Of a stretch of DNA of 64,000 nt, positions 8,814 through 17,963 are shown one piece after another. The position numbers and the translations under genes were made by a program. This DNA is from Nonlabens dokdonensis DSW-6. Its GTDB lineage: Bacteria; Bacteroidota; Bacteroidia; Flavobacteriales; Flavobacteriaceae. The notes under the pieces are model-generated. The model did no database searches. It was not told the DNA's origin and saw only the letters and a list, made by a program, of their open reading frames with translations. The stretch covers positions 310,001 to 374,000 of the forward strand of contig NC_020156.1 in assembly GCF_000332115.1 (NCBI RefSeq), in the 5' to 3' direction. The number at the start of each line of letters is the position of its first letter. Positions within the stretch are counted from its first letter, which is position 1.

Positions 8814-9551
8814 ATGAGATTTTTGAAACATATAGGTCGCTACATGATCATGCTCTTTGGAGTATTTAGAAGACCCACCAAAGCCATTGTGCTTAAAGAA
8901 TTGATTCTTAAAGAAATAGATGACTTAATTATAGGTTCTCTAGGGATCACCGCTTTTATCTCACTCTTTATGGGTGCGGTAGTGGCATTACAAACGGCGT
9001 TAAATCTAGATAACCCTTTAATTCCTAAATCTCTTATAGGATTTGCTACACGGCAATCGATTCTCTTAGAATTTGCTCCTACTTTTATTTCTGTTATTAT
9101 GGCTGGTAAAGTAGGTTCTTACATAACTTCTAGTATAGGCTCCATGAGAGTTACAGAGCAAATTGATGCTCTTGAGGTTATGGGCATAAATCCACTAAAT
9201 TATCTGGTATTTCCTAAAATCATTGCGCTACTGTTCTATCCGTTTTTGATAGCGATTATCATGTTTGTAGGTATATTAGGTGGTTATCTAGCTAGTGTTT
9301 ATGGTGGTTTAACCAGTTTTGAAGATTTTATAGTAGGCTTACAAGATAATTTCATTCCATGGCACGTCATGTATGCTTTTATAAAAACTATGGTTTTTGG
9401 AATACTTCTAGCAACGATACCTAGTTATCATGGATATTATATGGAAGGTGGCGCACTAGAAGTAGGAAAAGCGAGTACAACGAGTTTTGTATGGACTTGT
9501 GTTGCGATTATCATTGCAAATTATATTTTAACTCAACTATTACTAAGCTAA
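8814..9551 (+). CDS. MlaE-family ABC transporter permease
   Basis: A 245-residue polytopic membrane protein of the MlaE/Ttg2B permease family. It shows the conserved glutamate-rich turn (MRVTEQIDALEVMGINP) and the family motifs LEFAPT and YLVFPKI, and ends in a hydrophobic helix. With the ATPase encoded by the next gene it would form the inner-membrane part of a phospholipid or hydrophobic-molecule transporter between inner and outer membranes. An MlaD-type substrate-binding protein is not encoded in this window. Its TAA overlaps the ATG of the ATPase gene by one base (TAATG), showing tight coupling. Confidence 0.93.
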   Translation: MRFLKHIGRYMIMLFGVFRRPTKAIVLKELILKEIDDLIIGSLGITAFISLFMGAVVALQTALNLDNPLIPKSLIGFATRQSILLEFAPTFISVIMAGKVGSYITSSIGSMRVTEQIDALEVMGINPLNYLVFPKIIALLFYPFLIAIIMFVGILGGYLASVYGGLTSFEDFIVGLQDNFIPWHVMYAFIKTMVFGILLATIPSYHGYYMEGGALEVGKASTTSFVWTCVAIIIANYILTQLLLS

Positions 9552-10315
9552 TGATACAGGTAAATAACTTAAAGAAAAGCTTTAATGGTGAGGAAATCCT
9601 AAAAGGAATTACAGCCACTTTTGAGAAAGGTAAAACTAATATGATTATAGGTGCCAGTGGATCTGGTAAATCTGTTTTTTTGAAAAATATGTTAGGCCTA
9701 TTTGTTCCAGATGATGGTGAAATCGTCTATGATGGCGTTGCACTAAATGAGATGGAAATAGAAGAGAAAAGTAAATTGCGCACTGAAATGGGAATGTTAT
9801 TTCAGCACAGTGCCTTGTTTGACTCTTTGAATGTAGAAGAAAATATCATGTTTCCTTTACGTATGTTTAATAGGATGCGTAAAAAAGAAAGGCGTGAAAA
9901 AGCAAACGAAATTCTAGAACGAGTAAACCTCGTCAATTTAAATAAAAAGATGCCCAGCGAGATTTCTGGTGGGCAACAAAAACGCGTAGCCTTAGCACGT
10001 GCCATTGCAAATAATCCAAGATTTCTTTTTTGTGATGAGCCTAACTCTGGTCTAGATCCTAAAACAGCCACAGTTATTGATAATCTTATTCAAGAAATCA
10101 CTCATGAACGTAACATAACCACAGTTATCATATCACACGATATGAACTCGGTTATGGAAATAGGGGAAACAATTGTTTTCTTAAAAGACGGTAAACTTGC
10201 ATGGAAAGGAACAAATAACGAAATCTTTAAAACAGACAATGAAGCTGTAACTGATTTTGTTTACAGCTCTAATCTTTTCAAAAAAGTACGTATCGCACAA
10301 AATGAAGGATTCTAA
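9551..10315 (+). CDS. MlaF-like ABC transporter ATP-binding protein
   Basis: A 254-residue ABC ATPase. The Walker A is GASGSGKS (34-41), the signature SGGQQKR starts at about residue 139, Walker B ends FCDEPNSG with Asp162/Glu163, and the H-loop is IISHDM. The start is taken at ATG 9551, overlapping the permease stop, because the protein then begins MIQVNNLKKSF as is usual for the family. The frame is open to 9491 but that extension lies wholly inside the permease gene. It powers the MlaE-like permease. Confidence 0.94.
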   Translation: MIQVNNLKKSFNGEEILKGITATFEKGKTNMIIGASGSGKSVFLKNMLGLFVPDDGEIVYDGVALNEMEIEEKSKLRTEMGMLFQHSALFDSLNVEENIMFPLRMFNRMRKKERREKANEILERVNLVNLNKKMPSEISGGQQKRVALARAIANNPRFLFCDEPNSGLDPKTATVIDNLIQEITHERNITTVIISHDMNSVMEIGETIVFLKDGKLAWKGTNNEIFKTDNEAVTDFVYSSNLFKKVRIAQNEGF

Positions 10316-10340
10316 ATCCATCATCTTGGTCTAGAAAATT

Positions 10341-10865
10341 TTACTTACCACTTCCTTTAAACTGCTGGTCTTTGCTTGCAAAAAGCACATTAAACGTTGT
10401 AAGACTTCCATATATACGTGTGATGTACTGTTGCAGGTCGATTTTAAGTTGATCATCAAGATCATTAGAACTATTGATTTTTTGTTCCATTACTCTCAAG
10501 CGGTCTCGTAACATGACAATCTTATGCCAGAAAGTATTGATAGGAATTTCTTTATCAGCAAGATTAGAGTCTGCTGGTCTTAGGATCATAGTTCCATTTT
10601 TATATTTATCTGCAAGCGCAACTACTTGAGTCACATCGCTAAATCGTTCCAGAATCTCTCGCAAGGATTTTTCTACATCATAGAAACTTATGGTATCAAC
10701 ATCATCAACGCAAGCTTCAATAACTTCAAATTCTTCATCAAGCGGTATAGTTTCTAGCCCATCTTTTTGAAAAGTAACCCAATACATCTTTGCAGTAACA
10801 TTAGTTACTACTCCAAAACCATATTCTGGATGATTAATCCTTGATCCTATTCCTAATATTTTCAT
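10341..10865 (-). CDS. Conserved protein with a Tudor/KOW-like N-terminal motif
   Basis: A 174-residue protein. The N-terminus (about 5-45) carries G-x-R-I-x-HPEYGFGVV followed by a strand-rich stretch, resembling the small Tudor-like module at the C-terminus of UvrD/PcrA helicases that binds RNA polymerase. The remaining part is helical (about 60-165) with no recognised domain. It is cytosolic, as no signal or transmembrane segment is seen. Nucleic-acid or polymerase association is only an inference from the short motif. It is convergent with the ABC operon and has no obvious cotranscribed partner. Confidence 0.7.
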   Translation of the reverse strand: MKILGIGSRINHPEYGFGVVTNVTAKMYWVTFQKDGLETIPLDEEFEVIEACVDDVDTISFYDVEKSLREILERFSDVTQVVALADKYKNGTMILRPADSNLADKEIPINTFWHKIVMLRDRLRVMEQKINSSNDLDDQLKIDLQQYITRIYGSLTTFNVLFASKDQQFKGSGK

Positions 10866-10917
10866 CTTTATTCTAATTAATTGTTTTGTTTATTACCATT
10901 TTTTAATCTAAAATGGT

Positions 10918-10948
10918 CTTCGATAACTTTATGCTGAATATATCGAAG
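10918..10948. repeat. Inverted repeat, relic of the TCGA-rich intergenic repeat family
   Basis: Arms CTTCGATA (10918-10925) and TATCGAAG (10941-10948) are followed by TGCTCAGACTGACA, which resembles the ACTTCGATAAACTCAG...CGAACTG text found upstream of uvrA (14340-14480). It lies in the gap between two divergent genes. Confidence 0.55.
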
Positions 10949-11024
10949 TGCTCAGACTGACAAAGAAATTGCAGTAACAATGACATAAGTTTATCTTTGC
11001 CTAAAATCATAAATTTCCATCACA

Positions 11025-11735
11025 TTGAAAAAGATATTTCGTTTTTTATTAAAATTATTTTTGGGGCTTTTGGGCTTTCTTTTGGCAGCCTTTTTAATCT
11101 TAAAACTTATTTATAACGAAGATATTCCTCAAGGAACTTCAGGAAAACCGGCAGATGAATTGGCTTTCAAAATACTAGATGCTATCAATCATAAAGAGTT
11201 CACCGAGGCGCAAGAGATTCACTGGACTTTTAGAGGTGTAAACCGCTATGAATGGAAATTACAGCAAAACATGGTAGATGTGTACTGGGACGATTATCGC
11301 GTGTCTTACCAGACTCAGTATCCTAAAATCAGTATTGCTTTTAAGGATGGTGTGCGTCTAGAAAGAGGAAAAGAACGCGATGAAGCCGTAGCTTATGCCG
11401 CACAAAACTTTAATAATGATAGCTTTTGGGTTATTGCTCCACATAAAATAATGGATCCAGGCACGATTAGAGAATTGATCGAAGAAGATGGTAAACAAAA
11501 ACTTCTAGTTACTTACACTTCTGGTGGCTCCACTCCTGGTGATTCTTATTTATGGGAAGTAGATGAAAATTACCAACCTATCGCATTTAAAATGTGGGTG
11601 CAAATTATTCCATTAGACGGCATTGAGGCTAAATGGAGTGACTGGCAAATGACAGCTGGTGGGTTTCCGCTTTCGCGAAAGCGTACCTTTTTCGGACTTG
11701 AAATACCAGTTACAGACCTTGAAGTGATTCCCTAA
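11025..11735 (+). CDS. Membrane-anchored protein of unknown function
   Basis: A 236-residue protein with one N-terminal transmembrane helix (about 7-29) and a large extracytoplasmic domain (about 40-236) rich in Trp and Tyr. The start is TTG at 11025, since a TAA at 11010-11012 blocks any upstream start and no ATG precedes the hydrophobic helix. No family was recognised. A palindrome copy at 11668-11683 encodes FPLSRKRTFF close to the C-terminus. Its end overlaps the convergent DoxX-like gene by 26 bp. Confidence 0.75.
   Translation: MKKIFRFLLKLFLGLLGFLLAAFLILKLIYNEDIPQGTSGKPADELAFKILDAINHKEFTEAQEIHWTFRGVNRYEWKLQQNMVDVYWDDYRVSYQTQYPKISIAFKDGVRLERGKERDEAVAYAAQNFNNDSFWVIAPHKIMDPGTIRELIEEDGKQKLLVTYTSGGSTPGDSYLWEVDENYQPIAFKMWVQIIPLDGIEAKWSDWQMTAGGFPLSRKRTFFGLEIPVTDLEVIP
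11668..11683. repeat. Dispersed palindrome copy 5 (in unknown gene)
   Basis: Perfect CGCTTTCGCGAAAGCG read as LSRKR near the C-terminus of the unknown membrane-anchored protein. Confidence 0.95.
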
Positions 11736-12216
11736 TCTTTTGTTTTCTCTTTTTTATCTCTTGCAACCTTAATCGCTCTTCCTTGAATTTGAAGGCATTC
11801 CAAAGGTTATAATAGTCTGCTGAATATTTATTGTAATACAAACTGTAAAATAAACCTACCTTGAGAATGAGCGTATAACTGTGAACGAGCGCTGTTTCTG
11901 TATCTCCTAAATAATGAAAAAGTGAAGTAAAGAATACGCCTATTACAATCGCCCAAATCAGGCTTATTCTCGCGTACAAACCTAAAAGTATCATTAGAGC
12001 AATAAAAAATTCTACGAGTGGTACCAATGGTGTCAACTGAGCAAGAAATTCTAGCGGACTATCAGTAGGAATGTAGCCCATTGATAATTCTATAAAGGTT
12101 TCAAAATTGGCCAAATTGTATATAGCATGAACCAATAAATAGCTACCAAGCGCTACTCTAATCACGGCATATAAAAACGTTTTCCAGTTGTTCTTTGAAG
12201 AGTATAAATGTGACAT
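11710..12216 (-). CDS. DoxX-family membrane protein
   Basis: A 168-residue protein with four predicted transmembrane helices arranged as in the DoxX/DoxD family: LGSYLLVHAIYNL, then LVEFFIALMILLGLYARI, then WAIVIGVFFTSLFHY, then a last helix before a charged tail (about 130-168, KKRKQKIRE). The family is linked to quinone or sulfur redox chemistry and oxidative stress in other bacteria, but the function of short flavobacterial members is not established. It is transcribed alone. Confidence 0.8.
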   Translation of the reverse strand: MSHLYSSKNNWKTFLYAVIRVALGSYLLVHAIYNLANFETFIELSMGYIPTDSPLEFLAQLTPLVPLVEFFIALMILLGLYARISLIWAIVIGVFFTSLFHYLGDTETALVHSYTLILKVGLFYSLYYNKYSADYYNLWNAFKFKEERLRLQEIKKRKQKIRESLQGL

Positions 12217-12343
12217 AAGTTATAAGTTTAGTACAATAGTTACGTCTGCAAAAAAAGCAGAGATGTTAATAAAAAGTTAACCGCTTTGTTATTAGATAAT
12301 CTGTATTTTTTATCGGTTAAATAACCTAGAAACCCTTGATAAT

Positions 12344-12544
12344 TCAATCGTTTTCATCCAGTTGAAATATCTCTTCTACGTTTACTTTAAACAATCGAGC
12401 AATTTTTAAGGCAAGAACAGTAGATGGTACGTACCTGTTTTTCTCGATAGAACTAATGGTTTGCCTAGAAACACCTATTGCCTCAGAAAGATCTGCTTGA
12501 GTCATTTTATGAATGGCGCGTTGCACGTGGACGGTGTTTTTCAT
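12344..12544 (-). CDS. XRE-family small transcriptional regulator
   Basis: A 66-residue, single-domain helix-turn-helix protein of the Cro/CI (XRE) type. The DNA-binding helices are MTQADLSEAIGVS and RQTISSIEKNRYVPS (about 14-42), followed by the usual hydrophobic helix LALKIARLFKVNVEEIF. It is the last gene of a run of four minus-strand genes, and its ATG overlaps the stop of the upstream membrane-protein gene by one base (TAATG). Such compact regulators usually control their own operon. A candidate operator is the inverted repeat at 13951-13987. Confidence 0.93.
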   Translation of the reverse strand: MKNTVHVQRAIHKMTQADLSEAIGVSRQTISSIEKNRYVPSTVLALKIARLFKVNVEEIFQLDEND

Positions 12545-12978
12545 TACAATTCTTGTTTAAAACGCCAGTAATTGATCAAATACACGATTTGAAAGAAGAA
12601 AACACCTATCGCACCAAATCCATCAAAATAAGTAACCAATCCTACCTTCAATAAACTGCTAAAAAAGAAATTAATTAGTGGAATCAAAATGACAACTAAC
12701 ATACCCTGCATAAAAGCATAAGCCATAGCCTTGTGTCTCAAGTTTAATAAACGCTCATCAGGATATTTATCTTTACTCAAGATAAGTATTAAAAAGCCTA
12801 AAAGTACCAGATGACCTGTTACAGCAGCAACAATTTTATCATTCAGTATTCCTGTCTTGTCGTTTGTAAAAAACAAAACTACACCTACTAAAACAGGAAG
12901 GATCGAGAACCATTTCATATAATGAGGTAAAAGTAAAAAATTACCTTTCCTAACTTTTTCTAATTGTTTATCGTTCAT
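12544..12978 (-). CDS. Small four-helix membrane protein, paralogue A
   Basis: A 144-residue protein with about four transmembrane helices. A cytosolic loop between helices 2 and 3 carries SKDKYPDERLLNLRHKA, shared in form with the two upstream genes (S-K/R-DK-x-x-DER). A DER motif in the same context is seen in DUF2178-type membrane proteins encoded beside small XRE regulators. Both ends overlap their neighbours by one base, so it is certainly cotranscribed with the XRE gene. The function is unknown. Confidence 0.85.
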   Translation of the reverse strand: MNDKQLEKVRKGNFLLLPHYMKWFSILPVLVGVVLFFTNDKTGILNDKIVAAVTGHLVLLGFLILILSKDKYPDERLLNLRHKAMAYAFMQGMLVVILIPLINFFFSSLLKVGLVTYFDGFGAIGVFFFQIVYLINYWRFKQEL

Positions 12979-13436
12979 TACAAATCCCTCTTAAATATGT
13001 AAAAATAAATCAGATGAGCTATGTTAATGAAAATTATGAAAATTGGTAAACCATCGTAGATTCCGTTTTCATAATTTAAATCGGTAAAAAATAAATCGCT
13101 AAGCATTGTTATTAATGGTATGGTAACAAATAAAATGGCTACCCAACCCAGAGAAAAACTAAGTGACCGAAATCTTAAATTAGCTATTCGTTCATCTTCA
13201 AATTTATCTTTTGAAAATGAGATCATTATCAATCCTAAAAGAATACAACTGTAAAAGATTTTATTAAGAAGCGCGATTCTATCGAGCTCTGTCAGTAGGA
13301 TATGTAGGATTAGCATTGAGGAAAATCCTGCGATCGCTATGACTATTCCTATTATTTTACCGTAATACGGTAATAGAAAGAAAAAATGCTTTTCGTTTCT
13401 AAGCCTCCAAAAGGTTGATTTATTTTGCTGTGACAT
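12978..13436 (-). CDS. Small four-helix membrane protein, paralogue B
   Basis: A 152-residue protein with the same layout as its neighbours: a charged N-terminus, two helices, the loop SKDKFEDERIANLRFRS, two more helices and a short basic tail (FKRDL). The tail resembles that of paralogue C (FKRQL) and paralogue A (FKQEL). Its stop overlaps the ATG of paralogue A by one base. A gap of 64 bp separates it from paralogue C. Confidence 0.85.
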   Translation of the reverse strand: MSQQNKSTFWRLRNEKHFFFLLPYYGKIIGIVIAIAGFSSMLILHILLTELDRIALLNKIFYSCILLGLIMISFSKDKFEDERIANLRFRSLSFSLGWVAILFVTIPLITMLSDLFFTDLNYENGIYDGLPIFIIFINIAHLIYFYIFKRDL

Positions 13437-13500
13437 ATTTGATTATTTTAATTTTGAGATTTTAGGAATTTGAATTAATTATAAGAAAGAGATAGTTTTA

Positions 13501-13947
13501 TTATAACTGCCTTTTAAAAATCTTAAAATACATTAGATAATAAAACAAGTAAGAAGACATGATAAAAAAGAAACTTTGAAATTCCCATTCTAGAGATTTA
13601 CCTCTTAGACCATCCCGAAAGATCACGATAAAAGGCAATAGCAACAACATGGCAGATCCTAAAACAAATGCAAATGCAAACGCTCTATATCTTAATTGAT
13701 TGGTTCGTTCATCTTCATTTTTATCACGAGAAAGTACCAGTATAAATAAACCTATAAGAATCATATGCATCAGAAGGTCTTTGAAAAAAACTATGTCGTC
13801 GCCACCTTTATAAGCGGTTAACATTAGACCAAGTATTGCAAGGACTGCTATTCCTATCCCTATCCATTTAAAAGAAACGGGCAGCAGTGGAAAAACACCA
13901 CCTTTTCTCTCAAACTCACAAAACTTTTTTAAAGCTGAACTTTTCAT
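13501..13947 (-). CDS. Small four-helix membrane protein, paralogue C (first gene of operon)
   Basis: A 148-residue protein, the promoter-proximal member of the tandem family. The loop is SRDKNEDERTNQLRYRA and the C-terminus is IFKRQL. The N-terminal stretch before helix 1 (RKGGVFPLLPVSFKWIG) matches the position of RKGNFLLLPHYMKWFS in paralogue A, showing common descent. A promoter and an inverted repeat lie just upstream. Confidence 0.85.
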   Translation of the reverse strand: MKSSALKKFCEFERKGGVFPLLPVSFKWIGIGIAVLAILGLMLTAYKGGDDIVFFKDLLMHMILIGLFILVLSRDKNEDERTNQLRYRAFAFAFVLGSAMLLLLPFIVIFRDGLRGKSLEWEFQSFFFIMSSYLFYYLMYFKIFKRQL

Positions 13948-13950
13948 AAC

Positions 13951-13987
13951 GTAAAGTATTTTTATTATAATGACAAATATACTTTAC
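13951..13987 (-). promoter_or_regulatory. Inverted-repeat operator over the XRE-operon promoter
   Basis: Perfect 9-bp arms GTAAAGTAT (13951-13959) and ATACTTTAC (13979-13987) are separated by 19 bp. The minus-strand -7 element TATATTTG (13981-13974) overlaps the distal arm, and the proximal arm ends four bases before the start codon of paralogue C. A protein bound to both arms would cover the transcription start. The XRE protein of the same operon is the obvious candidate. Confidence 0.6.
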
Positions 13988-14085
13988 ATTTAGGAAAGTT
14001 TGCTTGTTTTTGTTATATTTTTTATAAAAATTGATTGATAAAGAAGGAAACACTTTTATTTAAAGACCTATTGGATTTAAAAAGT

Positions 14086-14163
14086 AAAAACTCCTTTCCT
14101 TAAAAAGGAAAGGTGGGCAAATTGGAGTTTACGGAAATTTGGTCGGAAAGGTTGAGAAGTCTT
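14086..14163. repeat. Left arm of the degenerate inverted repeat flanking uvrA
   Basis: The blocks AAAAACTCCTTTCCT (14086-14100), AAAGGTGGGCAAA (about 14109-14121) and TTGGTCGGAAAGGTTGA (14139-14155) recur in the same order, inverted, at 17964-18074 on the other side of uvrA. No open reading frame or transposase is associated. Confidence 0.75.
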
Positions 14164-14231
14164 CGATAGGATTCTTACAAAGAATATTGCTCTATATTCC
14201 TTCACCTCGATTAGTAAATCGTTCTCGACTC

Positions 14232-14338
14232 TCGCTCGAACTAGCACATCCGTTTGTTTTGTAAAGAATCAACTACTTATTCAACATCGAGCGAAAGTCG
14301 AGATGTGGTATAGCATCTCGATATAAAATCGTTCTCGA
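14232..14338. repeat. 107-bp direct repeat, unit 1
   Basis: The unit starts TCGCTCGAACTAGCACATCC, ends CGTTCTCGA, and is repeated at 14366-14472 with four or so substitutions and no indels (period 134). Within it, TCGAGATG and CATCTCGA form an 8-bp stem with an 8-nt loop. Confidence 0.9.
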
Positions 14339-14365
14339 TACTTCGATAAACTCAGCCCAGCGCTA

Positions 14366-14472
14366 TCGCTCGAACTAGCACATCCGTTTGTTTTAAAAAG
14401 AATCAACTACTTATGTAACATCGAGCGAAAGTCGAGATGTGGTATAGCATCTCGATATAAAACCGTTCTCGA
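14366..14472. repeat. 107-bp direct repeat, unit 2
   Basis: Second copy of the unit at 14232-14338, with the same hairpin (TCGAGATG/CATCTCGA). The 27 bp between the copies contain ACTTCGATAAACTCAG. The 650-bp stretch 13948-14598 holds only this duplication, the left inverted-repeat arm and the XRE-operon promoter. No gene is visible in it. Confidence 0.9.
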
Positions 14473-14598
14473 CTGCGCTCGAACTGACATATAACTTTGA
14501 TTTTATTTTTATTTGTGATTTTGATTTAAGTTTTTTAAGTAACCTTTAATTCTATTTCTAGTGCTTTAGAAGTAACTTCGCAGGATTGCAAAAATTCT

Positions 14599-17427
14599 AT
14601 GGCATATACTGACGAAATCATTGAAGTAAAAGGAGCGAGAGTCCACAATTTAAAGAACATTGATGTTAACATCCCACGTGAGAAATTAGTGGTGATCACC
14701 GGTCTTTCCGGTTCTGGAAAATCATCGCTTGCTTTTGATACCATTTATGCCGAAGGACAGCGTCGCTACATCGAGACTTTTAGCGCTTATGCGAGGCAGT
14801 TTTTGGGAGGTATGGAACGTCCAGATGTAGATAAAATTGACGGTCTTTCTCCAGTTATTGCCATTGAGCAGAAAACAACCAGTAAAAGTCCGCGTAGTAC
14901 GGTTGGGACAATTACCGAAATTTATGATTTCCTAAGGTTGCTCTACGCTCGTGCTAGCGATGCCTATTCTTACAATACAGGTAAGAAAATGGTGAGCTAC
15001 AGCGATGAGCAAATCCGTGATTTAATCATAGAAGAATATAAAGGACAGCGCATTAATATTCTAGCGCCAGTTGTGCGAGGAAGAAAAGGTCATTACCGAG
15101 AGCTTTTTGAACAAATTGCTAAACAAGGTTTCGTCAAAGTGCGTACTGATAATGTCATTGTAGATATCATGAAAGGTATGAAGCTGGACCGTTATAAAGT
15201 TCATGATATAGAGATCGTAATCGACCGTTTGCAAGTGGGCGATACTGAAGAAGACATCAAACGTCTAGACGAATCTATAAAAACGGCGATGTACCATGGT
15301 AACGATATCACGATGGTAGTTCCTCATGGAGAGAAAGAAGGTCGTTTTTTCTCTCGAACTTTGATGTGTCCAGAAACTGGAATTTCTTATCCAGAACCAG
15401 AGCCTAATAATTTTTCTTTCAATAGTCCTAAAGGCGCCTGCCCTAATTGTAACGGTATCGGTACTTTGTATCAAGTAAACGAAAACAAAATTATTCCAGA
15501 CCGCAGTCTCTCCATCACAAAAGGTGGACTTGCTCCCTATCCAGATAATAAAAAGAACTGGATCTTTAAACAACTGGAATTGATCGCTCAAAGATTTGAT
15601 TTCAAACTGACTGATCCACTGGAGAAAGTACCGGATGAAGCCATTCAAATGATTCTTTATGGCGGTAAAGAAAGTCTGGAAGTAGATAGCAAAAATCTAG
15701 GTGTAAAACGCAAATACAAAATTGATTTTGAAGGACTTGCTAATTTTATAGAACAAACCTACAATAATGCCGATAGCACAAGTCTAACCAGATGGGCAAA
15801 AGGCTTTATGGATAACGTCACTTGCCCAGTTTGTGAGGGATCGAGATTGCGCAAGGAATCTATGTACTTCCGTGTCAACGAGAAAAATATCCCTCAACTA
15901 GCTAACATGGATATCGCAGAGCTGGTAGAATGGTTTGAGGAGTTAAATGTCTCGCTTTCGCGAAAGCAACAACAAATAGCAACCGAATTATTAAAAGAAA
16001 TCAGAGAACGATTACAGTTTTTACTAGATGTAGGTCTGGACTATTTATCCATCAACCGAAGTGCCAAATCACTTTCTGGTGGAGAAGCACAGCGCATAAG
16101 ACTGGCAACACAAATAGGATCTCAGTTAGTAGGTGTTTTATACATTCTGGATGAACCTAGCATAGGATTGCACCAGCGCGATAATGAAAAACTGATTAAC
16201 TCGCTAGAATCACTCAGAGACACAGGAAACTCTGTAATCGTGGTCGAGCATGATAAAGATATGATCGAGCGAGCAGATCATGTGATTGATATAGGTCCAC
16301 GAGCAGGAAAATACGGTGGCGAAATCATCAGTGAAGGATCGCCTAAAGAGATTTTAAAACACGACACGCTTACTGCTCAATATTTGAATGGGAAACGTGA
16401 AATCGCAGTTCCTAAAAAGCGCCGCAAAGGAAACGGAAAGAAAATCTCGCTTAAAGGATGTACAGGAAATAACCTCAAAAATGTTTCTATCGATTTGCCT
16501 TTGGGTCAAATGATAGGAGTAACTGGTGTTTCTGGTAGTGGAAAATCTACTCTTATTAATGAGACGCTCTACCCTATTATGAATGCGCACTTTTTTAATG
16601 GTGTGAAAGTACCGATGCCGTATAAGAGCATCAAAGGATTGGATCATTGTGATAAGGTGATTGATATCAATCAAAGTCCTATAGGTAGAACACCTAGATC
16701 TAATCCTGCGACTTATACTAAAACCTTTGACGAAGTAAGATCGCTATTTGCTAAAACTCCAGAAGCATTGATACGTGGTTATAAGCCAGGTCGTTTTAGC
16801 TTTAATGTAACTGGTGGACGCTGTGAAACCTGCAAAGGTGGCGGACTAAGAGTTATAGAAATGAACTTCCTTCCAGATGTTTACGTGACTTGTGAAACTT
16901 GTCAAGGGAAACGATTTAATAGAGAAACGCTAGAAATACGTTACAAAGGAAAGTCGATAAGCGACGTGCTCAACATGACCATTAACGAGGCCACAGACTT
17001 TTTTGAACCTATTCCTAAGATTTATCGCAAATTAAAAACGATCAAAGACGTAGGTCTCGGTTACATTACTTTGGGACAACAATCCACTACACTATCTGGT
17101 GGAGAAGCACAACGTATCAAACTAGCCAGCGAGCTTTCTAAAAGAGATACTGGAAACACGTTTTACATCCTAGACGAACCAACCACAGGACTTCATTTTG
17201 AAGACGTACGTGTTCTTATGGATGTATTAAACAAACTAGTTGACAAAGGAAATACAGTGCTCGTCATAGAACACAACATGGACGTGATTAAAATATGCGA
17301 TTACCTCATCGATGTAGGTCCAGAAGGTGGCCGCGGTGGTGGTACTATAGTCGCCAAAGGAACTCCTGAACAAGTTGCTAAGCATAAAACGAGTCATACG
17401 GCGAGGTTTTTGAAGAAGGAACTTTAA
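14599..17427 (+). CDS. uvrA: UvrA, excinuclease ABC subunit A
   Basis: A 942-residue nucleotide-excision-repair damage-recognition ATPase. It has two ABC modules: Walker A motifs GLSGSGKSS (about residue 35) and GVSGSGKST (about 650), two SGGEAQR signatures (about 495 and 833), and two Walker B motifs (LDEPS, LDEPT). Zinc-binding pairs CPNC and CETCKGGG...CETCQG are intact. It forms a dimer that loads UvrB onto damaged DNA. Length and motifs are complete. A palindrome copy encodes SLSRKQQ at about residue 453, between the first zinc region and the first signature. It is transcribed alone, flanked by an inverted repeat. Confidence 0.98.
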   Translation: MAYTDEIIEVKGARVHNLKNIDVNIPREKLVVITGLSGSGKSSLAFDTIYAEGQRRYIETFSAYARQFLGGMERPDVDKIDGLSPVIAIEQKTTSKSPRSTVGTITEIYDFLRLLYARASDAYSYNTGKKMVSYSDEQIRDLIIEEYKGQRINILAPVVRGRKGHYRELFEQIAKQGFVKVRTDNVIVDIMKGMKLDRYKVHDIEIVIDRLQVGDTEEDIKRLDESIKTAMYHGNDITMVVPHGEKEGRFFSRTLMCPETGISYPEPEPNNFSFNSPKGACPNCNGIGTLYQVNENKIIPDRSLSITKGGLAPYPDNKKNWIFKQLELIAQRFDFKLTDPLEKVPDEAIQMILYGGKESLEVDSKNLGVKRKYKIDFEGLANFIEQTYNNADSTSLTRWAKGFMDNVTCPVCEGSRLRKESMYFRVNEKNIPQLANMDIAELVEWFEELNVSLSRKQQQIATELLKEIRERLQFLLDVGLDYLSINRSAKSLSGGEAQRIRLATQIGSQLVGVLYILDEPSIGLHQRDNEKLINSLESLRDTGNSVIVVEHDKDMIERADHVIDIGPRAGKYGGEIISEGSPKEILKHDTLTAQYLNGKREIAVPKKRRKGNGKKISLKGCTGNNLKNVSIDLPLGQMIGVTGVSGSGKSTLINETLYPIMNAHFFNGVKVPMPYKSIKGLDHCDKVIDINQSPIGRTPRSNPATYTKTFDEVRSLFAKTPEALIRGYKPGRFSFNVTGGRCETCKGGGLRVIEMNFLPDVYVTCETCQGKRFNRETLEIRYKGKSISDVLNMTINEATDFFEPIPKIYRKLKTIKDVGLGYITLGQQSTTLSGGEAQRIKLASELSKRDTGNTFYILDEPTTGLHFEDVRVLMDVLNKLVDKGNTVLVIEHNMDVIKICDYLIDVGPEGGRGGGTIVAKGTPEQVAKHKTSHTARFLKKEL
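15954..15967. repeat. Dispersed palindrome copy 6 (14-bp core, in uvrA)
   Basis: Core GCTTTCGCGAAAGC read as LSRK in a helical insertion of UvrA. The outer pair is lost on the right (CAACAA follows). Confidence 0.9.
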
Positions 17428-17490
17428 ATCAGTAGGCAGTTTTTTAGTAGGTAGGTGGCAGTAAGTTTTTCTCATTTTATAAATAACTAT

Positions 17491-17787
17491 TTAAACCATA
17501 TAATAGAAGTTGTTTGTTATGAATCCTATTGCAATAGTTATTGATAAGAATAACAAATTGTTAGATAATGATTCTCTTTTTCTTATCAGTTTTATTCCAA
17601 AGTAAATATTGATCGCACAAACGAGAATGTTTACAAATAATACCCAATCTGGGTACATAAATGCAAAAGCTATATTTGTAAAATGGTATTGGTAATAGAG
17701 GACAATCATGTGATAAGACCAAAAGACGGATACAGTAGTCTGAATGGATCCTAACATGATCTTAATTTTATCTTTCACGTTTTGCAT
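17491..17787 (-). CDS. Small membrane protein of unknown function
   Basis: A 98-residue protein with about three hydrophobic segments (roughly 20-45, 49-66 and 78-95) and a charged loop IRKRES. No family is recognised. Codon usage and a clean start (MQNVKDKIKIM) make it plausible, but there is no operon partner and the gene lies between uvrA and a repeat relic, so it could be a lineage-specific or decaying gene. Confidence 0.5.
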   Translation of the reverse strand: MQNVKDKIKIMLGSIQTTVSVFWSYHMIVLYYQYHFTNIAFAFMYPDWVLFVNILVCAINIYFGIKLIRKRESLSNNLLFLSITIAIGFITNNFYYMV

Positions 17788-17963
17788 TATTCTAATTGAT
17801 AAAATCTTCGTTTGAACGTTTCATGTTTATCTAAAGGTAATATTAATAATGAAGCGCTATATTTTAAAAATTTAAAACAATACTTATCAGGTGTTTAAAG
17901 TAACATTCTCTAACAAGGTTAGTAAGTTTTTACTCTAAATTCTAGCTTTTTAGAAAGTTTAAG

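Noticed and set aside
9491..9550. Upstream extension of the ABC ATPase gene
   Set aside because: The extra 20 residues are antisense-like text inside the permease gene. The ATG at 9551 gives the normal N-terminus.
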